Source: RCIO01 sp965232405
GTDB lineage: Bacteria > Pseudomonadota > Alphaproteobacteria > Rhizobiales > Rhizobiaceae
Direction of reading: 5' to 3'
Length of the DNA stretch: 64,000 nucleotides
Assembly: GCA_965232405.1 (NCBI GenBank)
Contig: OZ246966.1
Coordinates: forward strand, 3,720,001 to 3,784,000
In this document: positions 35,559-44,336 of the stretch, in pieces
How the letters are laid out: every line of letters starts with the position of its first letter
Position numbering within the stretch: position 1 is the stretch's first letter
Made by a program: the position numbers and the translations under genes
Notes under the pieces: model-generated
What the model was told of the DNA's origin: nothing
The model's input: the letters and a program-made list of their open reading frames with translations, nothing else
Databases searched by the model: none

Positions 35559-36569
35559 TCAGTTCTGATTGGCGGCCATTGACGCCAGCCTCGCCGCATA
35601 GTCGCGGTGCAGCGTGCCCGCGCCCCAGCCTTTTCCGTCCCGGCTTTCAGCAAGCACCGACATGATCGCGACCAGATTGTCGTCGCGGATGCGCTCCAGT
35701 TCGCGGACGGGCATGCCCGCCGCCTGCATATCGGACTGATCCGCGATCTTGTCGATCAGCGCATCGGTCAGTTCGGGCACATCAGTCAGTTTCGTCCACG
35801 GCCATTGGAGGGCCGGGCCGAACTGCTCCATGAAATGGCGCATGCCCGCTTCGCCGCCGGCAATGCGGTAGGTCTGAAACAGGCCCATCTGCGCCCAGCG
35901 CAGACCGAATGAATAGCGGATGATGTCGTCCAGCTCCTCGACCGTGGTAATGTCGTCATTGATGAGCCACAGAGCCTCTCGCCACAGGGCTTCCAGCAAT
36001 CGGTCCGCGACGAAGGCCTCGATTTCCTTGCGGATCACCACAGGCTTCATGCCAATCGAGGCGTAGGCCTCCTGCGCCTTTTCGATGAACACCGGCGCTG
36101 TCTTCTGGCCACCGACAATTTCGACCAGCGGCAACAAGTAGACCGGGTTGAACGGGTGCGCGACGACTAGTCGCTCGGGGCGGTTCATCGTCGTCTGCAT
36201 TTCTGTCGGCTTGATACCTGAGGTGGACGATCCGACAAGGGCCTGCGCCGGCGCGTGACGATCGATCTCGGCCAGCACCTTGTGCTTGAGGTCGAGACGC
36301 TCGGGAACGCTTTCCTGAATGAGGGTGGCGCCGGAAACCGCATCGGCAATTGATGCTGCGAAGGTGAGGCGACCTTCGGCCGGCAGGCCGGACGGTGATA
36401 TCCTGCGGTAAGCGCGCCGTGCATTGTCGAGCACTTCGCCCACGACGCGCTCGGCGTCTGGTGCGGGATCGTAGAGCGCGACATCGACACCGTTGAGGAC
36501 GAGCCGGGCCACCCAGCCTGCCCCGATAACACCCGCACCGATGCAGGCGGCTTTTTCGATAGGGTTCAT
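35559..36569 (-). CDS. lcdH: L-carnitine 3-dehydrogenase (stand-alone form)
   Basis: Oxidises carnitine to 3-dehydrocarnitine with NAD+. 336 residues of the 3-hydroxyacyl-CoA dehydrogenase fold: NAD loop GAGVIGAGW (11-19), IQESVPERLDLK, GSSTSGIKPTEMQ, VAHPFNPVYLLPLVEIVGG and RYSFGLRWAQMGLFQTYRIAGGE, which is the carnitine-dehydrogenase pattern. In some rhizobia this enzyme is fused to a betainyl-CoA thioesterase of about 150 residues; that domain is absent here. Four bases after the BKACE gene stop, so one operon. Start set at MNPIEK. Confidence 0.9.
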   Translation of the reverse strand: MNPIEKAACIGAGVIGAGWVARLVLNGVDVALYDPAPDAERVVGEVLDNARRAYRRISPSGLPAEGRLTFAASIADAVSGATLIQESVPERLDLKHKVLAEIDRHAPAQALVGSSTSGIKPTEMQTTMNRPERLVVAHPFNPVYLLPLVEIVGGQKTAPVFIEKAQEAYASIGMKPVVIRKEIEAFVADRLLEALWREALWLINDDITTVEELDDIIRYSFGLRWAQMGLFQTYRIAGGEAGMRHFMEQFGPALQWPWTKLTDVPELTDALIDKIADQSDMQAAGMPVRELERIRDDNLVAIMSVLAESRDGKGWGAGTLHRDYAARLASMAANQN

Positions 36570-36573
36570 CGCG

Positions 36574-37479
36574 TCACCAGCGCTTTTCCAGGCCAAGCTT
36601 CGCCCGTGTCTCGGTCGGGCTCATCACCCGGCTTCCCATGCCTTCGGCGATCTGCACCGCACGTTCAACCAGCTGGCGATTCGTGGCGAGAACGCCCTTT
36701 TCTAGCCAGATATTGTCTTCCAGGCCGACGCGAATATTACCGCCGGCAAGAACCGCCATCGCCGCATAAGGAAGCTGGTTGCGGCCAATGGAAAAGGCGG
36801 AAAACACCCAGTCGGGCGGCAGATTGCCAGTCAGCGCCAGCAGGGTCGCCATGTCATCCGGCGCGCCCCAGGGAATGCCCATGCAAAGCTGCACCATGAC
36901 CGGGTCGTCCAGCAGATCCTGTTCGTGGAGCCATTTGGCAAGCAGCAGATGGCCGGTGTCGAAGATCTCGACCTCAGGCTTGACGCCTATCGCTTTCATG
37001 CCGGTCGCCATCGCTTTCAGCATGGCCGGCGTGTTGGTCATTATGTAGTCGCCTTCGCCGAAATTCATCGTGCCGCAGTCGAGTGTGCAGATTTCCGGCT
37101 TCAGCAGCGCGACATGTTCCAGCCGCTCGGTAGCGCCGATCATGTCGGTGCCATGCGGCGACGGGGGCAGGGGCTGTTCAACGCTGCCAAGTGTCAGGAC
37201 GCCACCCATTCCCGCCGTCAGATTCAGAATGACATCCACGCCGGACTGTTTCACCAGATTGACGACGTCCTCGTAGAGCGCGACGTCTCGCGCGCCTTGG
37301 CCGGTTTCGGGATCGCGGACATGGATATGCGCGATCGCAGCGCCTGCATTGGCAGCCTCGATTGCGGCATCAGCAATCTGGCGCGGCGTGACCGGAACCT
37401 TGTCGGAGCGCCCGACCGTGTCGCCCGAACCGGTGACGGCGCAGGTGATGAAGACATCGCGATTGGGAGCAAGCGGCAT
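36574..37479 (-). CDS. BKACE-family enzyme, probable 3-dehydrocarnitine cleavage enzyme
   Basis: Beta-keto acid cleavage enzyme (DUF849): a beta-keto acid plus acetyl-CoA gives acetoacetate plus a new CoA ester. 301 residues, TIM barrel. Zinc ligands are seen as His51 and His53 (IAHIHVRDPETG) and Glu254 (RVGLEDNIWLEKG); LNLTAGMGG and EIFDTGHL also fit. Pairing with carnitine dehydrogenase points to dehydrocarnitine as substrate, giving betainyl-CoA and acetoacetate. Family certain, substrate inferred from the neighbour. Confidence 0.88.
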   Translation of the reverse strand: MPLAPNRDVFITCAVTGSGDTVGRSDKVPVTPRQIADAAIEAANAGAAIAHIHVRDPETGQGARDVALYEDVVNLVKQSGVDVILNLTAGMGGVLTLGSVEQPLPPSPHGTDMIGATERLEHVALLKPEICTLDCGTMNFGEGDYIMTNTPAMLKAMATGMKAIGVKPEVEIFDTGHLLLAKWLHEQDLLDDPVMVQLCMGIPWGAPDDMATLLALTGNLPPDWVFSAFSIGRNQLPYAAMAVLAGGNIRVGLEDNIWLEKGVLATNRQLVERAVQIAEGMGSRVMSPTETRAKLGLEKRW

Positions 37480-37539
37480 GGAAACTCCGTTTGGACGGCT
37501 GGGTCTCGAGCAGTCACATTAGGAATTATGGGCCATATC

Positions 37540-37561
37540 GGAAGCCGCAATTGCGACTTCC
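37540..37561. promoter_or_regulatory. 22-bp near-perfect palindrome upstream of the carnitine-type operon
   Basis: Ten of eleven base pairs match: GGAAG outer arms (GGAAG...CTTCC) around a CGCAATTGCG core. It lies 61 bases upstream of the BKACE start in a 117-base gap. Size and symmetry fit a dimeric repressor operator; no regulator gene is adjacent. Confidence 0.5.
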
Positions 37562-37596
37562 GGATAGGCGAGAATCGACGAGGGAGGTTTCGCCGG

Positions 37597-38883
37597 CTAA
37601 AGCGCCACCCTCGCGCCGGGTGCGATAGTCGGCGGAGCGGCGTTCAGCTTCTCGATGGCGAAACCGGCTGCGGCCTTGTACTTCGCCATGAATTCGTTTC
37701 GTTCTTCGGCCGGCACAACATCGTCAATATTGTCGAACTCGCCTCCACAGCGTTCGTCGACAATGTTCAGGAGTCCGAACGGACCGGCGCCGCGATTGCG
37801 CAGGACAAGGCTGGAAATGTCCGCGCACAGCATCTCATCGAATTGTTGCAGCGCCTGCGGCCCGAGGCCGTTTTCAATCAGACACGAGCCAAGCACGCGC
37901 GCATCGACAATTGCCTGGCTCGCGCCGTTCGAGCCGGTCGGATACATCGCATGCGCGGCATCGCCTATCAAAAGCACGCGACCGTCCTGCCAGGTGTCCA
38001 CGGGATCGCGGTCGATCATCGGGTTTTCGTAGGCGACATCCGCGCCGCGCAGCAGCGCCGGCGCGTCCAGCCAGTCATAGGTCCAGCCCTCGAAATGCTG
38101 GATGAATTCATCGATCTCGACCGGCTTGAACCAGCCACTGTTCTTCCAGCCCTGCGAGCCGTCAACCGTCAGTTCCGCGATCCAGTTGATTGTCGCCAGC
38201 CCGGTTTGCGGGTCGGGATGCGAAATCGGGTAGATCACCATGCGATGCTTGTGGGTACCGAGCCCGACAAAGGAGGAACCGGTGCGGATCGGCTTGGCCA
38301 GTGTCGTGCCGCGCCACATGATCGCGCCGCCCCAGTGGATCGGCGGCTGGTCGGGATGCATCTGCGCGCGAATGGCCGAGTGAATGCCATCCGCGCCAAT
38401 GAGCAGCGAGCCGGTTTCGCGGGTGGTCTTTCCATCCGCATGTTCCACCAGCGCCGTTACCGTGCCATGCGAATTGTTCTCATAGCCCGTGACGCGGCAA
38501 CCGAGCCTGACGGCATGCGCGCCGGCACGCGACACAAACGTATCGTGAAGGAGCACATGCAGCAGGCCGCGGTGAACCGCATATTGCGGCCAGTTGTAAC
38601 CGGCCAGAGTGCCGCGCTGTTCGGAATAGATGTCATTGCCGTTCAGACCCACCAGCGCCCATTCACGCGCCGGCAGCCCGATCGTGTCGAGTTGATCCTG
38701 GCCGATTCCCAGATCGTAGAGTTCGCGAACGGCATTGGGCTGCAGGTTGATGCCCACGCCCAGAGGCTGCATTTGCCTGACCGTCTCCAACACCACGCAG
38801 GGCACGCCGATCTGGTGCAGCGTCAAAGCAGTGGCAAGGCCGCCAATGCCGCCGCCGGCAATCATGACTAAGGGTTGAGGCAT
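37597..38883 (-). CDS. FAD-dependent aromatic monooxygenase, PhzS / salicylate-hydroxylase-like
   Basis: 428 residues, class A flavoprotein monooxygenase. FAD motif IAGGGIGGLATALTLHQIG (8-26), LLIGADGIHSAIR (DG motif) and VLLIGDAAHAMYPTGSNGASQAIVDA (GD motif). Closest in pattern to PhzS-type enzymes, which perform decarboxylating hydroxylation. Between the carnitine pair and the hydroxyquinol operon on the same strand, so it could convert a hydroxybenzoate to a hydroxyquinol precursor. Substrate unproven. Ends 117 bases before the BKACE gene. Confidence 0.87.
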   Translation of the reverse strand: MPQPLVMIAGGGIGGLATALTLHQIGVPCVVLETVRQMQPLGVGINLQPNAVRELYDLGIGQDQLDTIGLPAREWALVGLNGNDIYSEQRGTLAGYNWPQYAVHRGLLHVLLHDTFVSRAGAHAVRLGCRVTGYENNSHGTVTALVEHADGKTTRETGSLLIGADGIHSAIRAQMHPDQPPIHWGGAIMWRGTTLAKPIRTGSSFVGLGTHKHRMVIYPISHPDPQTGLATINWIAELTVDGSQGWKNSGWFKPVEIDEFIQHFEGWTYDWLDAPALLRGADVAYENPMIDRDPVDTWQDGRVLLIGDAAHAMYPTGSNGASQAIVDARVLGSCLIENGLGPQALQQFDEMLCADISSLVLRNRGAGPFGLLNIVDERCGGEFDNIDDVVPAEERNEFMAKYKAAAGFAIEKLNAAPPTIAPGARVAL

Positions 38884-38950
38884 ATGAGATGTCTGCGTCC
38901 TGAAATGTCGGTGGCATTTACCGCAGGATGCATCAAAGGCAAAGTGTTTC

Positions 38951-38977
38951 TGGTCCGCGGCGGGCGCCGCGACACCA
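38951..38977. other. GC-rich hairpin between the dioxygenase and PhzS-like genes
   Basis: Inner perfect 7-bp stem CGCGGCG/CGCCGCG with a 2-base loop, extended by TGGT/ACCA on the outside. No T-run follows on the minus strand, so it is at most a factor-dependent or partial terminator, or an RNA-processing stem, separating the hydroxyquinol operon from the downstream monooxygenase. Confidence 0.45.
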
Positions 38978-39017
38978 AATTTGCGTTCAGCTCTACCAGC
39001 CTATCACTGGATCGCTA

Positions 39018-39905
39018 TCAACCTGGCGTTCTCGAGAGCACGAAATCGTGCTCGACTTCCCAGAACCAGCTGTCGAATTCCAGTTCCTTCGCGCGGGCGG
39101 GGTCTTCGACCTTCTTGAACTCAGCCAACAGGCTTTCCTTCACGCCGAACACCGCGTCCGAATTGATGTAGGGATCGTCTGGGTCGAAGATGTGTGTGGT
39201 TAGCGTCTCGAACCCGTCGGCCTTGATGATGTAATGCAAGTGTGCCGGACGGAAGGGATGACGTCCCAGCGCGCCAAGCATCTTGCCGACTGTGCCGTCG
39301 TCGGGGATTGGATAGAATTTCGGCTTCACGGCGCGGAACCAGTAGCTTCCGTCCGCACCGGTGCGGAAAACGCCGCGCAGATTGAAATCCGGCTGAATGC
39401 CTTTCTGCTGGACGTCGTAGAAGCCTTCATCGTTGGCCTGCCAGACATCGACGACGGCATCGGCGATTGGCTTGCCGTCGGTGTCGAGGATGCGGCCTGA
39501 AACCACCATGTCCTCGCCCTTGGCGTCGAGGCAGATATTGGCGCCCATAGGCAGTTCCGGCGCGCCATCGACATGGAACGGTCCAAGCACCGTGCTCTCC
39601 GAAGCGCCGGACGGCTTGCGGTTGTTGATCGCGTCGACCAGCATCGACACGCCAAGCACGTCGGACAAAAGGATGAACTCCTGCCGCCATTCGTTGCACA
39701 AATGGCCGGTGCGGGTGAGGAACTGGATCGCCTCCATCCACTCGTCCTGCGTCGGCTCGATCTCCTTTGCCGCCTCGTGCAGCTTGCGCGTGATCACCTC
39801 CATCACGAATTTGAGCCGTTCGTTCTTTGCATCCGCGTTGCGGCCGGTGACGACCTCAACTGAGTTTTCTTCGGTGAAGAAGCCTTTTTCGTGTGCTGCT
39901 GTCAT
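39018..39905 (-). CDS. Hydroxyquinol 1,2-dioxygenase (canonical copy)
   Basis: Cleaves 1,2,4-trihydroxybenzene between C1 and C2 to maleylacetate; non-haem Fe(III) intradiol enzyme. 295 residues: N-terminal dimer-forming helical domain (MEAIQFLTRTGHLCNEWRQEF) and catalytic beta-sandwich. All four iron ligands are in place: Tyr163 (EGFYDVQ), Tyr198 (KFYPIPDDG), His222 and His224 (RPAHLHYII). Start at 39905 lies 5 bases past the hydroxylase stop. Last gene of the hydroxyquinol operon. Confidence 0.94.
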   Translation of the reverse strand: MTAAHEKGFFTEENSVEVVTGRNADAKNERLKFVMEVITRKLHEAAKEIEPTQDEWMEAIQFLTRTGHLCNEWRQEFILLSDVLGVSMLVDAINNRKPSGASESTVLGPFHVDGAPELPMGANICLDAKGEDMVVSGRILDTDGKPIADAVVDVWQANDEGFYDVQQKGIQPDFNLRGVFRTGADGSYWFRAVKPKFYPIPDDGTVGKMLGALGRHPFRPAHLHYIIKADGFETLTTHIFDPDDPYINSDAVFGVKESLLAEFKKVEDPARAKELEFDSWFWEVEHDFVLSRTPG

Positions 39906-39910
39906 GTCGC

Positions 39911-41665
39911 TCACCTGTCGAGAATGGATTTGAGTACGCGCATCAGTTCGGCAGCCGGATCGTCGACCTTTGCATCGGCGCGCCACGCAACATGTTGATC
40001 AGGCCGGACGAGGATCGCGCCGGAATCCCGGGTTTCGCGCAGTTGCGCCCAATCGCCGGTGTAGTCGTGCCAGTCCTGGCGCGGTCCGATAGTGTGGCAG
40101 GCGATCTCGATGCCCAGTTCCTTGCCGACGGCTTTGGCTGCATCAACCCATCCCTGACCGCCGATGCCGGTCAGGATCGTGAAGCGCCCCTTGCCGGTCA
40201 GGTCCAGCGTCGAGGCCTTCGTCCCGTCCTCCTTGAACACCCATGCATGCGGCACGCGCGCGCCGGGCCAGGTAGTCGGCTGGTAATGCAACTCGGCGTC
40301 CTTTTCGAACGCAGGTTCCGGCTGATCGTCTGTGACGACGGCGTCTGACTTGTAGCGCTGGTTCATCTCGACGCCGTGAGCATCGAACTCATACACCTTG
40401 TAGGCGATCGCCTTTCTGATCTCCTCGCGCTGCTTTTCCGCGTCGCCAGTGTCGTCGCAGCGCGCATCCATGTTCTGCTGCATCTTCACCGGGTCGATGG
40501 AGTCCAGAAGTCCCAGCCCCTTGAAGATGGGACCGAACTCCTCGATCGACTGGTTGGCGCGGGTCACGATCTGCTTGGCGATCGGCGAACGCTCGGTCTG
40601 GTAGCTGTCGAGCAGTTTCGGGCCAGCCTGTCCGTTGACCACCATTGCCAGCTTCCAGGCGAGGTTGAAACCGTCCTGGATCGAAGTGTTAGAGCCAAGA
40701 CCGTTGGATGGCGGGTGCCGGTGCGTTGCGTCGCCCATGCAGAATACGCGGCCGTTCGACATGGTCGTCGCGTACATGTTGTTGACCGTCCAGGTCGAAA
40801 CCGATTGCAGTTCGATATCGAGCTCCTGATCACCGACGAGGTCACGCGCGACCTTGGTGGCGAACGCCTCGTCGACCACCGGTTCCGGCTCGTTGATGTC
40901 GTAACCCCAGACGATCAGCCATTCGTTCCAGGGCCGCACCATACGGACCAGGCCCATGCCGATGCCGCCGACATTCGATCCTGGCTGGAGAACCCAGTAG
41001 AGGACAGACGGACGGTGGGCGACATATTTGGAAAGGTCGGCCTTGAACAGGATGTTCATCGAGCCGCCGACGCCCATCTTGCCCTCAAACTCCAGGCCCG
41101 CATCTTCCGCGACTTTGGAATTGCCGCCGTCGGCGCCGACCAGATATTTCGAACGGATGGTGATGTCCTTGCCGGTCAGGCGGTCGCGGCAAGTCGTGGT
41201 CACACCGTCAGCATCCTGCACATGCGACAGATATTCGGTCGACATGCGGCTTTGCGTGCCGCGCGAACAAGCCGTCTTGAAGAGCACCGGCTCCATGTAG
41301 GTCTGCGGGCAATCGTTCATGTGAGAAGGCGAGGAAAGCTGGTGTTCGGCGCGTGAAAGCGGGTGCTTGCCCCAGGTCTTGAGACGGCCGATCTCCTCGC
41401 CCGCCAACGACGTACAGAACACGTTCTCGCCCATCAGGTCCTGTTCCGTGGCGTAGAGATAGGCTTCGTCTTCCACCTCGCGCCCGAGATCGCGCAGCAC
41501 TTCCATCGTGCGCTGGTTGGTGATGTGCGCACGCGGCGTATTGGCGAGCCAGCGGTAGCGGTTGACCACCATATTTTCCACGCCGTAGGTGGCCAGCAGA
41601 GCGGCCGTGGCTGAGCCCGCCGGTCCTGTGCCGATGATGAGTACGTCGGTCGTGATGTCAGCCAT
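39911..41665 (-). CDS. FAD-dependent aromatic hydroxylase (TfdB / resorcinol- or phenol-hydroxylase type)
   Basis: 584 residues: FAD domain with LIIGTGPAGSATAALLATYG (9-28), the DG motif YLVGADGGNSKVAEDAG, the GD motif VFCMGDATHRHPPSNGLGSNTSIQDGFNLAWKLA, and a C-terminal thioredoxin-like domain as in phenol hydroxylase. NAD(P)H-dependent ortho- or para-hydroxylation of a phenol. Five bases before the canonical hydroxyquinol dioxygenase, so it probably makes hydroxyquinol, for example from resorcinol or a dihydroxybenzoate. Start with a GGGGGAA site. Confidence 0.9.
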   Translation of the reverse strand: MADITTDVLIIGTGPAGSATAALLATYGVENMVVNRYRWLANTPRAHITNQRTMEVLRDLGREVEDEAYLYATEQDLMGENVFCTSLAGEEIGRLKTWGKHPLSRAEHQLSSPSHMNDCPQTYMEPVLFKTACSRGTQSRMSTEYLSHVQDADGVTTTCRDRLTGKDITIRSKYLVGADGGNSKVAEDAGLEFEGKMGVGGSMNILFKADLSKYVAHRPSVLYWVLQPGSNVGGIGMGLVRMVRPWNEWLIVWGYDINEPEPVVDEAFATKVARDLVGDQELDIELQSVSTWTVNNMYATTMSNGRVFCMGDATHRHPPSNGLGSNTSIQDGFNLAWKLAMVVNGQAGPKLLDSYQTERSPIAKQIVTRANQSIEEFGPIFKGLGLLDSIDPVKMQQNMDARCDDTGDAEKQREEIRKAIAYKVYEFDAHGVEMNQRYKSDAVVTDDQPEPAFEKDAELHYQPTTWPGARVPHAWVFKEDGTKASTLDLTGKGRFTILTGIGGQGWVDAAKAVGKELGIEIACHTIGPRQDWHDYTGDWAQLRETRDSGAILVRPDQHVAWRADAKVDDPAAELMRVLKSILDR

Positions 41666-41682
41666 GCCGGCTTCCCCCAATT

Positions 41683-42756
41683 CTATGAAGCGTCTTCAGT
41701 GGATGATGGCCCGCCCGCCAGGATGCGGCGGACAGGGAAAAACTGGATGCCGGTGCGGTCGGTAAACAGGCCCCACAGGCCGCGCGGTGCGAACAGCATG
41801 ACAAGAATGCCGATCAGCCCGAGCACGAGCAGATACCACGAACCGTAATCGGCGAGCCTGTTCTGCAGGACGAAGAACACCAGCACGCCGACAATCGGAC
41901 CTTCGATTGTGCCGATCCCGCCAATGACGACAATGAAGATCACATAGGCCGTCCAGTCGATGACGGAGAAGGCGGCATCTGGCGAGATGCGGGCGGTCTG
42001 AACATAGATCAGCGCACCGGCGAGACCGGTGACAAAGGCGGTCGAGACATAAACCGCCCATTTGAGCCGTCGTGCATCAACACCCAAAGCGCCGGCGGCT
42101 TCGTGATTGTCACGTACTGCTGCGAGACCGAGGCCCTGGCCGGTGCGTAGAAAGCCGTAGATGAAACCGATGGCCAGCACCGCGAGAAGGAGCGCCAGCC
42201 AGTAGGTGAGGATGTCGACTGCGTGCGACGACCGCACGCCGAACACGTCACCGATCCACGTGACGATTGCCATGTCACGCGTGGCGCTTGAGGGCAGGGA
42301 GGTGCCCGTTCCGCCGCCCAGCGCCTTCCATTGCGCGAGCGACAGCCGCACCACCTCGGCAATGACCCATGTTCCGATGGCGAAATAAGCGCCCTGCAGG
42401 CGGAAAACGAAAAATCCGGTCGGGATCGAAAGTGCCGCGGCAGCGAAGCCGGCAAGCACGATGGCGCTGATGGGATCGAGGCCCACAAGGCTCACGCAGG
42501 CGAACATTGTGTAGGCGCCGAAGCCGACAAAGGCCTGCTGGCCGACAGAGACGAGCCCGGCATAACCGGCAAGCAGGTTCCAGCTTTGCGCCAGGACCAG
42601 CATGGTGAGGATGAAGAACAGGTCGCGCAGCATGCTGCGTCCGGCAAAGGCCGGCACAAGCACCCCGACAACCACAAGTACGATGGCTGCAAGCAGGAAC
42701 AGCGAAGAGGCGCGTGTGCGCGTCTCGACTTTCCAGTTTGTGGTGGATGCCGCCAC
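41683..42756 (-). CDS. livM: LIV-type ABC importer permease (LivM)
   Basis: 357 residues, BPD_transp_2 family with about nine helices: SWNLLAGYAGLVSVGQQAFVGFGAY is the LivM hallmark; also GGIGTIEGPIVGVLVFFVLQNRLADYGSWYL. GTG start with TTAGGAG upstream. Sits 17 bases before the FAD hydroxylase and 9 bases after livH in the hydroxyquinol operon, so it most likely carries an aromatic substrate rather than amino acids. Confidence 0.93.
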   Translation of the reverse strand: MAASTTNWKVETRTRASSLFLLAAIVLVVVGVLVPAFAGRSMLRDLFFILTMLVLAQSWNLLAGYAGLVSVGQQAFVGFGAYTMFACVSLVGLDPISAIVLAGFAAAALSIPTGFFVFRLQGAYFAIGTWVIAEVVRLSLAQWKALGGGTGTSLPSSATRDMAIVTWIGDVFGVRSSHAVDILTYWLALLLAVLAIGFIYGFLRTGQGLGLAAVRDNHEAAGALGVDARRLKWAVYVSTAFVTGLAGALIYVQTARISPDAAFSVIDWTAYVIFIVVIGGIGTIEGPIVGVLVFFVLQNRLADYGSWYLLVLGLIGILVMLFAPRGLWGLFTDRTGIQFFPVRRILAGGPSSTEDAS

Positions 42757-42765
42757 TGCGCGCTC

Positions 42766-43632
42766 CTAATCCGTTGCCCGCGGGAACAGACCGCGCGGCT
42801 TGAAAAGCAGGACAAGCAGGAACGCCACATGGCTGGCCAATATCTGCCATTCGGGATTGATCGCCGCGCCGACCGTCTGGGCAACTCCGATTATTATGCC
42901 GCCGGCAAGCGTGCCCCATAGCGACCCCAGGCCGCCGATAATCACCGCCTCGAAAGCGTAGATCAGCCGTGCAGGACCGATTGTGGGATCGAAATTGGCC
43001 CGCGTTCCGAGATAAAGCGCTGCGATGGTCACAACGACCATCGCGATGCCCGTCGCGGTTGCGAAGACGCGGCGCGGCTCAATACCCATCAGCCCGGCCG
43101 TGACAGGATCATCCGAGGTCGCGCGGAAAGCCCGGCCGAGTGAGGTCGCATAGAAGATGCGGTTGAGCCCGACGATCACCGCGATGGCGGAGAGCAGCGT
43201 AAGCAGCGGCATCACGCCGACACTCACCGGCCCCAGGCTGATCGATGCCGTTTCCAGCACACCACCGGTGGGCAATCGCCGGCTGTCCGCGGAGAAGCCT
43301 TCAAGCAGAGCGTTCTGGATAACAATGGAAAGCCCGAATGTGACCAGCAACGGCGGCAGGATGTCATCGCCCAGCGTTCGGTTGAGTACGTGATATTGCA
43401 GCAGCCAACCGATGCCGAACATCACCGGTGCGGCAATCAGAACGGCGAGGAAAGGGTTGAGCCCAAGTGCGGTAACCAGAACAAGGATCAGGAAGGCGGC
43501 AAGCACGATCAGGTCGCCATGCGCGAGGTTCACCAGCCGCATGATGCCGAAGACGAGGCTCAGCCCTGCCGCGAAGAGCGCATAAAGCCCGCCCAGCAAT
43601 ACCCCTTGCACGATTGTGTCGATCCAGATCAT
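42766..43632 (-). CDS. livH: LIV-type ABC importer permease (LivH)
   Basis: 288 residues from the ATG at 43632 that overlaps the livF stop (ATGA). Hallmarks: GVLLGGLYALFAAGLSLVFGIMRLVNLAHGDLIVLAAF, TFGLSIVIQNALLEGFSAD, IYAFEAVIIGGLGSLWGTLAGG. Partner of LivM. A longer in-frame reading upstream lies over livF and is not coding. Confidence 0.93.
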   Translation of the reverse strand: MIWIDTIVQGVLLGGLYALFAAGLSLVFGIMRLVNLAHGDLIVLAAFLILVLVTALGLNPFLAVLIAAPVMFGIGWLLQYHVLNRTLGDDILPPLLVTFGLSIVIQNALLEGFSADSRRLPTGGVLETASISLGPVSVGVMPLLTLLSAIAVIVGLNRIFYATSLGRAFRATSDDPVTAGLMGIEPRRVFATATGIAMVVVTIAALYLGTRANFDPTIGPARLIYAFEAVIIGGLGSLWGTLAGGIIIGVAQTVGAAINPEWQILASHVAFLLVLLFKPRGLFPRATD

Positions 43633-44336
43633 GCCGCCACTCCGAAATAGGCGGCATGGATGTCCTCGCGTGAAATATCGGCCGGCGTGCCTTCCAGCGT
43701 GATCCGCCCCTCCATCATGCAATAGACCCGGTCGGCAACCTTCAGCGCCTGGCCGATATCCTGTTCCACGATAATGACCGAAGCGCCACTCTCCCTGATG
43801 CGCGGGAACGCGGCATAGATGTCGCGGATCACCACCGGGGCGAGGCCGAGGCTGATCTCGTCGCACAGGAGCACCCGCGGATTGGACATCAGCGCGCGGC
43901 CGATAGCGACCATTTGCTGCTGGCCTCCCGAGAGGGCCGTGGACGGGTTGGCGCGGCGTTCGCGCAGGATCGGAAAGAGATCGAAGATGCTCTCCAGCGA
44001 CCAGAAGCCTTCTGTCTTGCGGCCATACCGGCCGATCAGAAGGTTCTCCTCGACGGTAAGCGACGGGAAGAGGCGACGGCCCTCCGGCACCATCGCAATG
44101 CCGCGTGCGGTCACCTTCGGTGCAGGCAGATGGCCAATCGCTTCGCCGTCGAAGGTGATCTGGTCTGGCTCATTCGACAGAACGCCGGCAATCGAACGCA
44201 GCAACGTCGACTTGCCGGCACCATTGGCGCCGATAACGGCAACGGTCTCGCCCGCATCAAGCGATAAGTCGACGCCGAACAGGGCCTGGAAGTCGCCATA
44301 TCGGGCGGTCATGGCATGCGTTTGAAGAAGTGCCAT
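43629..44336 (-). CDS. livF: LIV-type ABC importer ATPase (LivF)
   Basis: 235 residues. Walker A GANGAGKST (36-44), signature LSGGQQQMVAIGRAL, Walker B VLLCDEISLGLAP, switch His replaced in the usual LivF manner by IIVEQDIGQALKVADR context. Start overlaps the livG stop by one base (TAATG). Confidence 0.94.
   Translation of the reverse strand: MALLQTHAMTARYGDFQALFGVDLSLDAGETVAVIGANGAGKSTLLRSIAGVLSNEPDQITFDGEAIGHLPAPKVTARGIAMVPEGRRLFPSLTVEENLLIGRYGRKTEGFWSLESIFDLFPILRERRANPSTALSGGQQQMVAIGRALMSNPRVLLCDEISLGLAPVVIRDIYAAFPRIRESGASVIIVEQDIGQALKVADRVYCMMEGRITLEGTPADISREDIHAAYFGVAA

Noticed and set aside
36925..38871. 648-residue open frame on the plus strand
   Set aside because: Antisense to the BKACE and PhzS-like genes, both with clear catalytic motifs.
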